From Onchocerca volvulus (lineage: Eukaryota; Nematoda; Chromadorea; Rhabditida; Onchocercidae), in contig HG738139.1 of the NCBI GenBank assembly GCA_000499405.2, positions 4,121,561 through 4,185,560 on the forward strand: DNA of 64,000 nucleotides, given 5' to 3'. The notes beneath the pieces were generated by a model. It worked only from the letters and a program-made list of their open reading frames with translations. It had not been told where the DNA came from and searched no databases. The position numbers were made by a program, and so were the translations under genes. Below are positions 1 to 18,485 of this stretch, one piece after another (position 1 is the stretch's first letter; the number at the start of each line of letters is the position of its first letter).

Positions 1-24
1 GAAGATTAGCCGACTAATTGATAA
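1..24 (+). other. possible 3' end of an exon of an upstream gene
   Basis: A strong 5' splice donor (GTGAGT) stands at 25-30. The preceding 24 nt are open in one frame. This could be the end of an exon of a plus-strand gene starting left of the window, or an untranslated exon. Positions 31-460 show no convincing exon apart from the repeated motif listed separately. Evidence is only one splice motif. Confidence 0.2.
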
Positions 25-263
25 GTGAGTTGCTTTTCGTACCAAAGTTGGTGTTTGGGTGTTATCTCTTCGCACTGACCTTTCGCATTGACCTTTTTAC
101 TTTCCAAAATTTTTGAAATCATTTTATCTTCATGAATATTATTTTACGCGGAATAAGATTTGTAAAAAATTTTGAATATAAACGAAAACGTGAATTCTTA
201 TGGATCATCGAATATAATATAGTGTGACGGTGAAATCGTCACAAGCTTTTGCCAATCAAAAAA

Positions 264-353
264 ACTTTTCTAAACTTTTCTTTAAAAAAGAAAAACTTTT
301 CCTCAAAAACCCAGAGACTTTTCAAACTTTTCTTTCAAGGTCATAAACTTTTC
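264..353 (+). promoter_or_regulatory. six copies of ACTTTTC upstream of ATG101
   Basis: The heptamer ACTTTTC occurs at 264, 274, 295, 317, 326 and 347, mostly within AAACTTTTC. It lies 130-220 nt upstream of the ATG101 start. All copies are in one orientation, in unevenly spaced pairs. This may be a promoter element array or a decayed tandem repeat. No factor is assigned. Confidence 0.3.
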
Positions 354-461
354 CCCAAAGATGAAGTGGGCAAAAGTTTGTGGCATAAAATGCAATGGAT
401 ATGATTTGATAAGAACTATCATTCTTAAATGGATTTAAATCCGAAAGAAATGTAGAAATTT

Positions 462-476
462 TTTATCATTTTGCAG
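462..476 (+). other. putative trans-splice acceptor of ATG101
   Basis: A pyrimidine-rich stretch ends in TTTTGCAG, with the AG at 475-476. It leaves an 8-nt leader before the ATG at 485. No upstream exon is needed to complete the protein, so spliced-leader addition is the simplest reading (inference). Confidence 0.5.
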
Positions 477-484
477 ATTCTCGT

Positions 485-2822
485 ATGAATGCACGCAATC
501 ATCAGTTCCAGTTAGTAAGTTCTTGTTTTTTTTTTTTTTTTTTCTATTTGTTCAGTACTTTTTTTTTGCTATTTCATGTGTTCGAGAAAACTTTTTTTCT
601 CTTCTCCCTAACTATATTATATTACAAATATTCAGATATGAAGGAAAATATGCATATTTATGTATTAATTTATTCATTTTTGCATGGAATGAATAAATGA
701 ACAAACTAATAAATAAATATGCATATTTTTCTTCATATCTGAATATTTGTAATATAATATTATAATATATTATATTTGTAATATAATATAGTTTATTTAT
801 CGAATTTGACCATTTGATATCTTTTCAGACTGTTGATGAACATCAAGTACGAGATGCAATCTCAACAGTCTTCCATACCATCCTTTTGCATAGAAGCTTG
901 CCTAAAGTAATTTTACATTTCTTTTAAAAATGTGATGTAAACTCTTACTTCCCTTAATCTTTCCTCATCTAATATTAAATGTCGTTTGGTCGAAGATTAT
1001 ATGTCCAAGATGCATTTTTTTTTTTTTTAATCTCATAAAAAAGCCGATATTTGTTTTAAATGACATATTTATAATGATTTTTTTTTTTTATTTTCAAAAA
1101 AGCAAGAGTTGAAAAATTCATCTGTTCAACAGTTTTCTTTTATAGATGCATTATACTAGCGAAATAAACTTTCAACTCGGGTCCATTGGTGTTGAGGAAG
1201 TAGATTGTAATACTTTGAATTTAAGCTATGTAAGTTTATTTTCAATTCTCAGAAAGACATGGACATACGAAATTTCCTTGACGGTAAAAATGTATTTAAA
1301 AGCAGTTTTTTGTTTATTGTATATAAGTACTTACGATGGCAACATGCTATCGAGAATGAGGCGCTGGATCATACGACTATTTATTCCATATCCCATCTTC
1401 CTATATGCTATATTGAGACGAAAGAAATTTGTAAATCCATTTCAAAAGTAGTGGTTGAAATATTTAGGTACGTGTAAATAGTTCGGGACTGGTTTCATGC
1501 TTGCATGAGGAAATTGATGCTTTTGTGCAGTGCATTCGGCATTCCATTGAAAGTGTTACTGCACCTCGTTTTTATTCTCCACCGCCAGTATCATTGCTCA
1601 CTCATTATGGTACTCCACTTCTGAATGCTAAGTTAGTTTTAGTTTTCCTTCTTTCTGGAAACCAAATTATTTAAAAAAAATTTTTTTTCCTACATTCTTT
1701 ATACATATTGCCAAAAGCTAATATTCAAATCCTGTATTGGATTTCTTATTCGAAATATACGCTTCACTACTTAACTTTGAATACAAACTTTTATGACTTG
1801 TGAAAAAGATTAGTAGCTGTTTAGTAGCTGTAAGATTTAAAATATAAAATTGTCGCTGTGCAATTATTGCCAGACAAATTAATTTTTGAATTTTTGTTAG
1901 TGGTTTTCTCGTAGCATCAAAATCCATTTCAGAATCGATTTAGAATTCTATCAAAAAAAGAAACGGTCGTGGCCACTATCAGATTACGAAATTCCATGGG
2001 AAATTTGGCAGATGCAGCTTGGTGTGGTTAGAATTAAAGAACGGGGTGATTATATAATACCTTATTTTTCTTTAAATTCGATTAATTTCAGATTTACATC
2101 ATATTATCATTACTTTTAGGATCTCTAGACAAGTCCGAAGTATTTGTATTCTTTATAAGACTGTAAAGAGATATAAGCACTATGGTCGAGTATTAATTTC
2201 TATAGCATGATGTTGATCTAGTTTCTAGAAGGGTTACGTCTCTCCGAACTTTTTGTATAAATTACGAATTAAGAGCGTCCTTATCTTTTAATTCTCTTTT
2301 ATTGAATGATATTAAGCTTCCACTCCTAATTCCAATGAAATTTCACTTCAAGTTTTATATTTAAAGCATTTCTTTTAGAATACTGGGAACGAATGCGTGA
2401 GGAGGTGGCAGATTCGATATCAGAGATTGTGCTGAAAGCATGCTCATTGATTAGTCGACCTCAGTACATGCCACAAATGCCTGCACGTTCGGAAGTAACG
2501 AGTATTTTTGATACAAGTTATCTTGAATGTCAGCCATACCTTTTTAGAATAATCAAGCATCCACTTGACTCCGGTAATCATTTTTCAGTTTTTCAATTGT
2601 TAAGTATAGAATTTGTAATCAGAAATCTTTCGTATCATCTCAAGTGAATATCTTATTTCGGCTATCGAATTCAAGTAATCCTAGCTCTTTTGATAGTTTC
2701 TATAATAGTGCAATTTGAATTATTATAATGACGTAATTACAGGTCAAAATACGGAGAGCACCTTAATGACTATTGGTGCATCTGCAGTTAAGAAAATGTT
2801 GAGAGATACGTTCCTATCGTAA
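485..2822 (+). CDS. ATG101: ATG101, autophagy-initiation HORMA protein (EPG-9 orthologue)
   Basis: Seven exons: 485-514, 829-906, 1146-1229, 1468-1631, 1933-2045, 2379-2573, 2743-2822. Phases close to 247 residues, against about 218 in man. Family landmarks read in order: HTILLHRSLPK, an IGVEEVDCNTLNLSYVRV stretch, LEFYQKKKRSWPLSDYEIPW, RPQYMPQMPARSEV, DTSYLECQPYLFRI, and a C-terminal helix ending MLRDTFLS. ATG101 pairs with ATG13 through its HORMA fold in the ULK/UNC-51 kinase complex, and it recruits downstream autophagy factors through a WF finger. Here the finger reads Trp132-Pro-Leu134, so the usual Phe is Leu. Residues about 96-118 form a proline-containing insertion relative to the human protein. 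The start is supported by the shared Met-Asn N-terminus and an acceptor 8 nt upstream. C. elegans calls this gene epg-9. Confidence 0.93.
613..760. repeat. long near-perfect inverted repeat in ATG101 intron 1
   Basis: The left arm (about 613-677) and right arm (about 688-760) are near-perfect reverse complements. Both contain TTCAGATATGAAG/CTTCATATCTGAA and ATATGCATAT, separated by a loop of about 10 nt. The structure sits wholly within intron 1. It resembles a foldback MITE-like element. An RNA hairpin is possible, but the arms are long and AT-rich for a typical microRNA precursor. Confidence 0.7.
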
Positions 2823-4318
2823 ATCTTGATGGAAATCACACGATTCGCTAATATATATAGTCTCTATTCAGTCTCTGTAAATAGCTTTTAATATTACATT
2901 ATTTTTACTTCCGGCATTGTACATCAACTTTGAATTTTATTTTCTTGACTTTGGTATTCTTGTAAATAACTGCTGTTTTGTTTCAGGTTTAAAAGCTACT
3001 AGTTTGTTTTATTTTTGTTTTTCTATTTCATATGCATTCTTTTCTTCTTTATTTGGTGAAATTGAGTTCATTGTATTGTAATTTAACCAAAACAAAACTG
3101 TAATTAACTTTTGAATTAACTTTTTAATAGGCATTATATTGAGCTCTAGTTTATAAGAAGTAAATACTAGCTCTTACTCATTCTGGGATTAGATTGGACG
3201 ATTGCTTGGATGATTGCTCAAGTATTTACACTCGAAACAACTTTTATGATGTGTTTATTTTAAATATTTTAATTTTTTGAAAACAAATTATCTTTGGGTA
3301 TGAAGTCATGGAAAAGCATTTCACAGTATGTGCTTTAGCTCGGTGTACTGGTTTCGCTAAGCAGCATATTTCATTTTTTTCTCAAAGATGGTTTTGTAAA
3401 TATTATTTTAGAGATACTGTTCTCCAAGGAGTGCATTTTCTTTGTAAAATCAAATTATTTTTAGTTTTTACATAGATGCGTGGTTATATTAAGCAAAAAC
3501 TGTCTAGTCGTTCTTTCTTTTTAGCATCTTTTCTGCTCCAAGCAGTTTTTAAACTGAAAAAAATTAAAAAATCTTATGCTTCAAATTATTATGTCCTTGT
3601 AAATAATTGAACTAGGAGTTTGTATTATATATTCAATTTTCATACGGTCAGTTATCGTAATAAAACGAACGTTATATATATTTAAATCTCACTTACCTCA
3701 TGCTAGGAACATTTTGATATATATTGAGCAGGATATTTGCTTTTCCATTTTTTTATGCTGTATGTCTGTATTTTTTGTAAATAAATTTGAAATTTTTTCA
3801 AAAATATTTTTATATTTAATTATTTCTAATTATTTTTCCCGCAACTCTGAATGTATTGTTCGCATTGATAGAATTACACTGTCTACTATACTCTGGGCTA
3901 TATCATCGCTTTTCAAACATAAATTGACATTTTTTAAACTTCTGCTGTCGCGGTATTATGCAAATAGTCAATAAATTTTAGGATGTTATTTTCATGGAGT
4001 CATGTTATTTTGAGCGATTTCGCAAACTTTCAGATTTTTGGATAATTTTGAAAAGTTAAAAAAACTGTAAAGATGGTAGCAAAAATAGGAGAATGGCAAA
4101 AAGCAAATGGGATGGAAGAAAGAAAAAGTGTAGACGATAATTGAGAAATAGGCATATAATGATGGAATAATGTCTAAATAATGGAGAGACTTTGGTGAAA
4201 ATTGGATTTTTTCGGTAATGTAGAGGCATAAAAATGCTTGAACTGACAGATAAGATGGATGCATGGCACTCCGAAAATCGTTTCATATTTAAGAAAATTT
4301 CATATTATCGGATGGTTT
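2823..4318 (+). promoter_or_regulatory. ATG101 3' region with five UGUAAAUA motifs
   Basis: There is no gene in this 1.5 kb interval. The sense strand carries TGTAAATA at 2876, 2961, 3395, 3598 and 3776. This octamer fits the consensus bound by PUF (Pumilio/FBF) proteins in nematode 3' UTRs. The first two lie within 150 nt of the stop codon. The 3' UTR end was not located; AATAAA-like stretches are common here. Post-transcriptional control is inferred from the motifs only. Confidence 0.4.
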
Positions 4319-4328
4319 GTAATTTTAG
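4319..4328 (+). other. putative trans-splice acceptor of POLA2
   Basis: GTAATTTTAG ends at 4328, leaving a 6-nt leader before the ATG at 4335. The same short-leader layout recurs at most genes in this window. Confidence 0.45.
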
Positions 4329-4334
4329 AGCATT

Positions 4335-7300
4335 ATGGATGATGATATAGCTGAATCATACGGTTGTATGACTGCCGATTGGTTAAACGAACAATTAGCA
4401 GATTTTATGTATACATTTGAAAATGATTCTGATGGGGAATTTGTTGCCAAAGGTTCATTATTTTTTAGTATTTTATCGATAATATGTGAAATATTTCAGA
4501 ATAACAGAAAAATTAATGTTCGAATTTGAATTGAAAAAATTAAGTATCTGTTATTTACATCGATGTATATATATATGACATCATAAGATTTTGGATTTAG
4601 AAGAAAATTCCTGTAAATGATATTATAATAAAAAAAATATAGCATAAGGATTTGCAAAAATCTATCTAAATTGATATCTTAAAATTCTTATTATTGACAA
4701 TTGAAATCAATGTTTTTATTTGAAGCGAATTTTCTCTCAAAGCAATACCACAAAAAAGGTGAAGATTTCGTAAGTGAATTGATCGCATTTGCTACGAATC
4801 AAAAACAGACGCATGTGAATTTCTCGATGTTGGATAGCTTCGAACAGCTGGTAGCTATTATTAATGAATTGATTAATGTAACATTTAATAATAAAGTATT
4901 CTTGATAAATTTTTAATATGGCAGGAATGAGCACAATTTAAAGGATAAAGAATAATTGAAAAATGCTATTAATGGCAAATTTTTCCTAAATTTTTGGAAT
5001 TATCCCCTTCATCCTTACTCTGATAATTTTGAAAAGTTTAGTACTTAATTTCCATTGTTGTATTCGTTTTTAGATTCTTCATAAAGCTATTCAAAATGTC
5101 AAAGATGAATCATTCAATGTTTCTCACACGAAGTAATTTTTATCCATCATTTTAATGATATTTAGTTTCATTTCTTGATAATCTGACAAGAAAAAATCAA
5201 ATAAATGATTTACTGGTTTATGCATTTTAATAATTTGTCCCGGATAATGGGAGACTATTTATTCCCGACAAAACAGTTTGTGGAAGAATTAACACGATTC
5301 GATGATTTTCAACTTATCTCATTTCAGAATTGCATTTAGCGCACACAATAGGAATTCATGGCTTGATGAGAGTAGTATAGCCGAGAATATGGCTATAGAT
5401 TTTTCGGATGAAAATTTCACTTTGCCCGAGAAATATTTATCTTTTACGCCAATCAAGTTGGTGCATTATTTTTCTATGTTTTTATTAATTGTTTTTTGAT
5501 TGGAATTTTCCCATTAACTGGATTGTTATAAGTATTTGTGGATTTAGTAAATTTAGGATAAGTAAATGGTTTAGTTCGACTAATTATTCATTTAGGAAAT
5601 CCGTGTCTGATGTTGCATATCAGAATCGCAAAGATTCGGGCAAAATCATCGGGAAATTCACAGGAGAAAATTTCACTGCAAAAAGAAATGATGCAACCAA
5701 AGGCAACAATGTATGTAAAGTCGTTGTGGAAAAAATATACACTGATGATTACAAAAATTTGTTTCAGTACGGAGCTGAGAAAGATTTGGAGCAGGTTGAA
5801 GGTGAAAAACAGAATTATTTAATCATTTCTTAGTGTGGTATTATCTACGTAAGCAGATTAATAGAAATATTAGTATAGAAAATTCTAATACATGACATAT
5901 TTCATATTCTATTCAAATATTGTAATTGGAAGTTTCATAATTCTAATAGTTCATAATGTCAGTAATTTAGAACGATGATAAACAAGTCCATTGCTAGGTG
6001 ACGAAAGTTTGCTAGTAAATGGGTGACGAAAGTTTGCTAGTAAATTTTAAATAGTGAAATTGGAACTATTTTTGACTGGAAATAAATATAGTTTGATCTA
6101 AATAAGCTTGCAAATTGAGAATTTTTATGAAATTTTAAGACTAAAATTCGAAATTATTTATTCAAAGAAGTATATTATTATAAATATGATAAACTATTTC
6201 ATATATTTCATTTCTGGGAAAAGAGTCCGTGATGTTTTATGGTCGTTTGCTGATAATATTTATAATTAATAATTAATTCGTTGATTTTAATTTAAGCACT
6301 TGTTTCACGTGTTCGGAGTTTATGTGATATAATCAAAGAAGAAAATGAAACACTTGCTGATGATGAAGAAACAGATTTATCATCTCTGGTGTGTTCTTTT
6401 CGAAATGGTTATTGTTTTAGAATAAGCGGGATAGATTTGCCTTGTCATTTTCAAATTTTCTGTTCCATTAATATGTTGAATTCAGACGAAATTTTTATTT
6501 TTCATCTTATTTAATAAAGAATTCCAATTTTAAGATTACTTTCCTATTTTTGTTTTTTCTCTCATAGAAGAGTATCAAAGAAATTTATTTGCAGAAACGA
6601 ACTACATATTCGGGATTCATCGTGAATAATACAGAGGACCCATTAGATGTCTCGAATTGTTCATTGCAGTGTATTGATCAAGATGCTACTGTTATAAACC
6701 TTGATTTGAGCAATCTTAAAGCTTATTCATTGTTCCCTGGAAAAGTAATTTTTGACCTATTATTCAACCTACATTTATAATGCATAACCACTGAAAAAGA
6801 AGTTTGTCAATAACTAAAGATATATAGCCAAACACGTATTGTGTCTTAAATCGTAATTGTGAATCGAATCAGAATCATCAGTATTATTTAGTCCATATAT
6901 CAAATACTATTTTAGATTGCTATGATATAAATTTATTTTATTGTATTGTCAATTCTCTATATTGTTCTTATTCATCGATTTGGTAGTAGTCTGATGATTT
7001 AGGAAGTATTTTTCTGTTTCCGATTGGTTCCTTTTTTTTCTCACTGCTCTTATTATAGATTGTTGCATTTTGTGGAACCTTTGTTGGTGAAATATTTGTT
7101 CCGAATGAAATTTTTGAGCCGAAGGAACCATCAATTGCTTCTTTTAATAAGCAATCAGACATTGGTAAGATTTTGCTATTGTATTTATTCTAATTCTCAC
7201 TGATGTCATTAGAACGATTCTGTATCAATTGCAAATATCAAATTATGCTCATTTTTTTTTATTGCTGAATCAACACAGTGACTTTGCCAAATTGATATAT

Positions 7301-9469
7301 TGTAGTATTTTTCAGTATGTAATTTGAACGATCTATTTTAGTTCAGTAGTGAGTATTTAGCAAAAAAATGTATTGCAGAAAAGATATAAATTAGAAATAA
7401 AAGTATGGTTTTTTCAGATCTGCTTCATGTTTGGTGTGCTTGTGGTCCATTTTCTTCTTCTAAAACTCTTTCTTATGAACAGCTTTACGATCTAATCGAA
7501 TTAGTGAGGAAGGAACGACCTGATATTCTAATTTTAGTAAGTGTTAAACATTTATTTTCCGTTATTTGAGTAGTACTGTGCTCTTTTAAGAATTGTAAAA
7601 TTTCAGATTGGTCCATTCATTGATCGAACAAGTCCAGTAGTGAAGTCATCCCAATGTTGTTATACATACAATGATTTTATGGATATGCTTCTTGCAAAAA
7701 TTGATGATGCCTTATCAGGGTTCATTGTTTACAAAAACATAAATTGTTGTATAATCAATATTTTTATTTAAATATGAATATCTTATAGTTGTTAGAAGTG
7801 AATAAGCCTATGCTTTTAGAAATCAAAATATGGAAGGAGTATTTCTTTTTTTCCGATTTATAATGAAGTCAAAAGTTGAAAAAAGAGGGAAAAACCAAAA
7901 TTGAATGATTTGAAATCAGGTTTTATTCTGCAGAAATGTTGATCAAGCGTAAAAGTTTATTTTAGAATCCAATCATTAATTTATCGGCATATTATATTTT
8001 CTTATAGTCATAAATTGATTATTAGTATTTGCAGGACTGATGTTCAAGTATTGATAGTTCCAAATGGAAAAAAAGATGCTGCATTGCGACCATCTTTTCC
8101 TACTCCACCGTTTCATTCACTTAAACAACGAAAGCAACAGTTAAGCAAGGTTTCTTTTCAGTGCATTAGACAGCTTCTTTGATCTTTTTTACCCATTTAT
8201 TGTTTCATACAATTTTTATCCGGAATTATTTGAAATTTAGAATTTTTTCAGCCATTATTCAGTAATGAACATTGACCAATTTTTAGATTTGCAATTTTTA
8301 AATCTAAATTTTAAATGCAATATCATTTTTTTACAGAATATAATTCTTTTGCCGGATCCTGCCACCATTCGAATTGCTGGTATTGAATTTGCTATAACAG
8401 CATCGGAGATCATCCAACATTTAGGAAGAGATGAGATAGGTCGTTTAGATAATTTTGAAGACCAGGATCGAATGTCTCGGCTTGTCAGAAATTTGTTCAG
8501 GTCGGTGCTTGACTGTATTTGTAAGATGAATTAAAATTATTTTCTCTGCAAGATCTCTTAATGACTTGATCATCAATTAAAACCTCTGTGGATCGTTAAA
8601 TTTCTCATGTTAGAATAAGATAGTGGATTTTTTATTTATAAAATATCGGTATTTTTTTTTATAAATTTATAAAATATCGGTATTTCCTTCCTATAAACCC
8701 AAAAATAATGTCAAGCATGGATTAAGAGTTTTCAAGATGTTAGTTCCCACTTTTCATTTTACATTTCTTTCGCTTCGTTTTTTAAAAATTTGTCTTTGTA
8801 CTTACAGCGATGGATGTGTCGATTTATTCTGAGTGTTATCAAAATAAATCGAACATTATGACTGGGAATTATATAAATAATACTTGAATTCAATGGGAAT
8901 TATACAAATAATACTTGAATTATTTATTGCTTTTTCGAAAACTATCGGAATTTCTTCCTAGAATTCTATCTTAAATTGGAAACAAATTTTGTATGTTCTA
9001 ACCGAATGACATTTGCAGACAACGTTCCTTGTACCCATTATATCCTGCAGCTCAAGATATTACCTATCGACTTCGTGAAGCCATCGAGCGTACACCACTT
9101 ACCGTAATACCTCATATAATTATTTTACCGTCCATACTCGCGCCTACTGTTAAGGTATTCTTTTTCTTAACAGTTTTAAATATATTAATCTGGATTAAAA
9201 GCTTCAAATACTATCCGTCATATTTCGTGCCAATATTTGAATGTTGAATTTAAATAAATTTGTTTTGATGGTCTATGGGACTTTTTTAAAAGGAATTCAT
9301 GGTACAGGTAGTCGCCGATTCAATATTTGTGAACACCAATGCATTAGTACGTGGAAGCGGTGGCACATACATGAAAATGAAAATTGATCTCAAAGGACTT
9401 GATGCGAAGAAAGATAATTTGCATACATCAATTGCTGATTTTTGTGAAGTACAGCTTATTCGGTTATGA
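4335..9469 (+). CDS. POLA2: DNA polymerase alpha subunit B (POLA2; C. elegans DIV-1)
   Basis: Fourteen exons: 4335-4452, 4726-4850, 5074-5132, 5328-5456, 5596-5801, 6297-6388, 6568-6744, 7059-7164, 7418-7536, 7607-7719, 8035-8149, 8337-8500, 9019-9154, 9308-9469. All phases close to 606 residues, against about 598 in man. The N-terminal helical domain (about 40-100) carries VSELIAFATNQ. A low-complexity linker runs to about 200. The OB-fold part ends with LSNLKAYSLFPGK near residue 302. The inactive calcineurin-like domain follows, with VWCACGPFSS, RPDILILIGPFID, NIILLPDPATIRIAG and QRSLYPLYPAAQD, and the usual C-terminal FVNTNALVRGSGGTY. The protein is the non-catalytic B subunit that links primase and the polymerase alpha catalytic subunit for RNA-DNA primer synthesis. 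Introns are short and AT-rich. Confidence 0.95.
5997..6045. repeat. 25-bp tandem duplication in a POLA2 intron
   Basis: Two adjacent copies of a unit starting GGTGACGAAAGTTTGCTAGT lie at 5997-6021 and 6022-6045, identical over 24 positions. It is in the intron between exons 5 and 6. Perfect identity suggests a recent slippage event. Confidence 0.85.
8863..8924. repeat. 31-bp tandem duplication in a POLA2 intron
   Basis: Two copies of a unit starting TGGGAATTATA and containing AATAATACTTGAATT lie at 8863-8893 and 8894-8924, with a few differences. They are in the intron before exon 13. Confidence 0.75.
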
Positions 9470-9552
9470 ATTACACTATCAAATACATATAAAATCTTTG
9501 CGAAATTTTTTTATTTCTGCTATCATGCTTCCAAAAGGTGTCCGATGTTGTG

Positions 9553-9558
9553 AATAAA
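9553..9558 (+). terminator. candidate POLA2 polyadenylation signal
   Basis: AATAAA stands 84 nt after the POLA2 stop codon; another is at 9736. POLA2 and SWAP converge, with stop codons 675 nt apart, and this gap holds only 3' untranslated sequence. Confidence 0.5.
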
Positions 9559-10144
9559 TGAATTTAAAGTCATGTGAATCAAGAATACTGCAATATTCGT
9601 GGTAACTTGATCTTACTATCAATGACTTCTTCCTGATTATTCAAATTCTTGAAAAAAGATTTTTTATTTTCAGGTATAAATTTTTCTTGCTAAAGAACAT
9701 ACCTAGCTCCAGTAAATCTCTCAATATCACTATTCAATAAACACAGTAATTTTACCAAGTTTTGCTATCGTTCCTGAATACAAGTGTTACATTTGTTATG
9801 ATAGTACATAAAATTATCTATCAATTAGAGACACATAAAATAAATTTCAGACAGTTTTGAAAGGATCTTACTGAATCTCAATCAGAACTTATCAACTCAC
9901 AAAAGAAGAATTATATTATTCTTCCTCAAACAATGACCAATTGTGCATGTAGATTTTCAGCCAAACAAACATGATTGCGATATAAAATGGGTATTTTAGT
10001 TCATAATTTTATATGCGAAAATATTCTGAAGTCCACAAAAATTTTATCTACGTCATTCTTCGTAATAGATCAAAGAATTTGAGCATAAATTAAAGAAAAA
10101 AAAAAAAACAATATCAATAAGCCTAATGTAACATACAGCAATTT

Positions 10145-17560
<7,416 letters not shown>

Positions 17561-18485
17561 ACTGCAACTTATCGAATTGGAATAGTTAAACAACAGTATC
17601 AAACAGATGCTATAGAATTCGTCGTCAATTTTTCTGTAATGAGCAATAAAATAAAAGTCTCTAAAAATAATACAGTTAAGGTAATTTACATAAACAAGTG
17701 CATATAACGTATAAATAAACACACTTACCCAGCACCTTTTCTTTCCTATTTTTATCTATTCGCTTCCTTTCAAATCACCAAATGTGGAAGATATGTACAA
17801 ATCAGCAGTTGCGAAGAGTTAGGAGTTCTTGGCTTCATCAAAACAAAAACATATGAAACTAAAAACAGTAATTATTAAATAGTTCACCAGTAATATTGAC
17901 TGACCACGGATCTGTTTAGGTACGCTTCTAAAACTGTCCATTTAAAATGAATTAATTTGATGTTGTAAAAAAAATATCGTTAATATAAGTTTAATGAATA
18001 ATATATTCGAAATATAGGCTTCTGCTTAGAGTATAACGACACAAGACGTAAACGGACATAAGCCGAATCATATTTGCTTTATCAGTAACATCAAAATAAG
18101 CAATTCATTTACAGGTATAATTGAATTTCACTAAAGTGTTTATAATACTCTAAAACTACCTGATATTCAAAGCAGGAATTTGCTTAATGGTTTCATAAAA
18201 TCACATGAAATGAAAATTAATGAATCAACGCAGTATTTCACTCAATGATTTCATAAGATCACAAGAAATGAAAATTAATGGACAGAATAAAAAATGCAAA
18301 ATCAACAAAAGCACAATGATTTTAAAAATAAAATCAATTCCAATTAAATTCACCCAAATCAAAATAATTTGAAATCCCAAAAAAAAACCGTACTGAAGAA
18401 TTTATGATAGTTTCAATGAAAATTTTGTGAGATTAATAACTTCACAAATATTTTACTTCCAAAGGTACCAAATTCCGTTTGAAGT
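17561..18485. other. intergenic spacer between two minus-strand genes
   Basis: This holds 925 bp of AT-rich sequence between the stop of the upstream gene and the SWAP start. A trans-splice-like acceptor (AAGTTGCAG, minus strand) ends 1 nt before the SWAP ATG. I see no other exon. The spacing is too loose to claim an operon from sequence alone. Confidence 0.5.
18186..18282. repeat. diverged 39-bp direct repeat
   Basis: Copies begin at about 18186 and 18244 (period 58) and share TTTCATAA, ATCACA and GAAATGAAAATTAATG. They are in the spacer upstream of SWAP. Confidence 0.65.
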
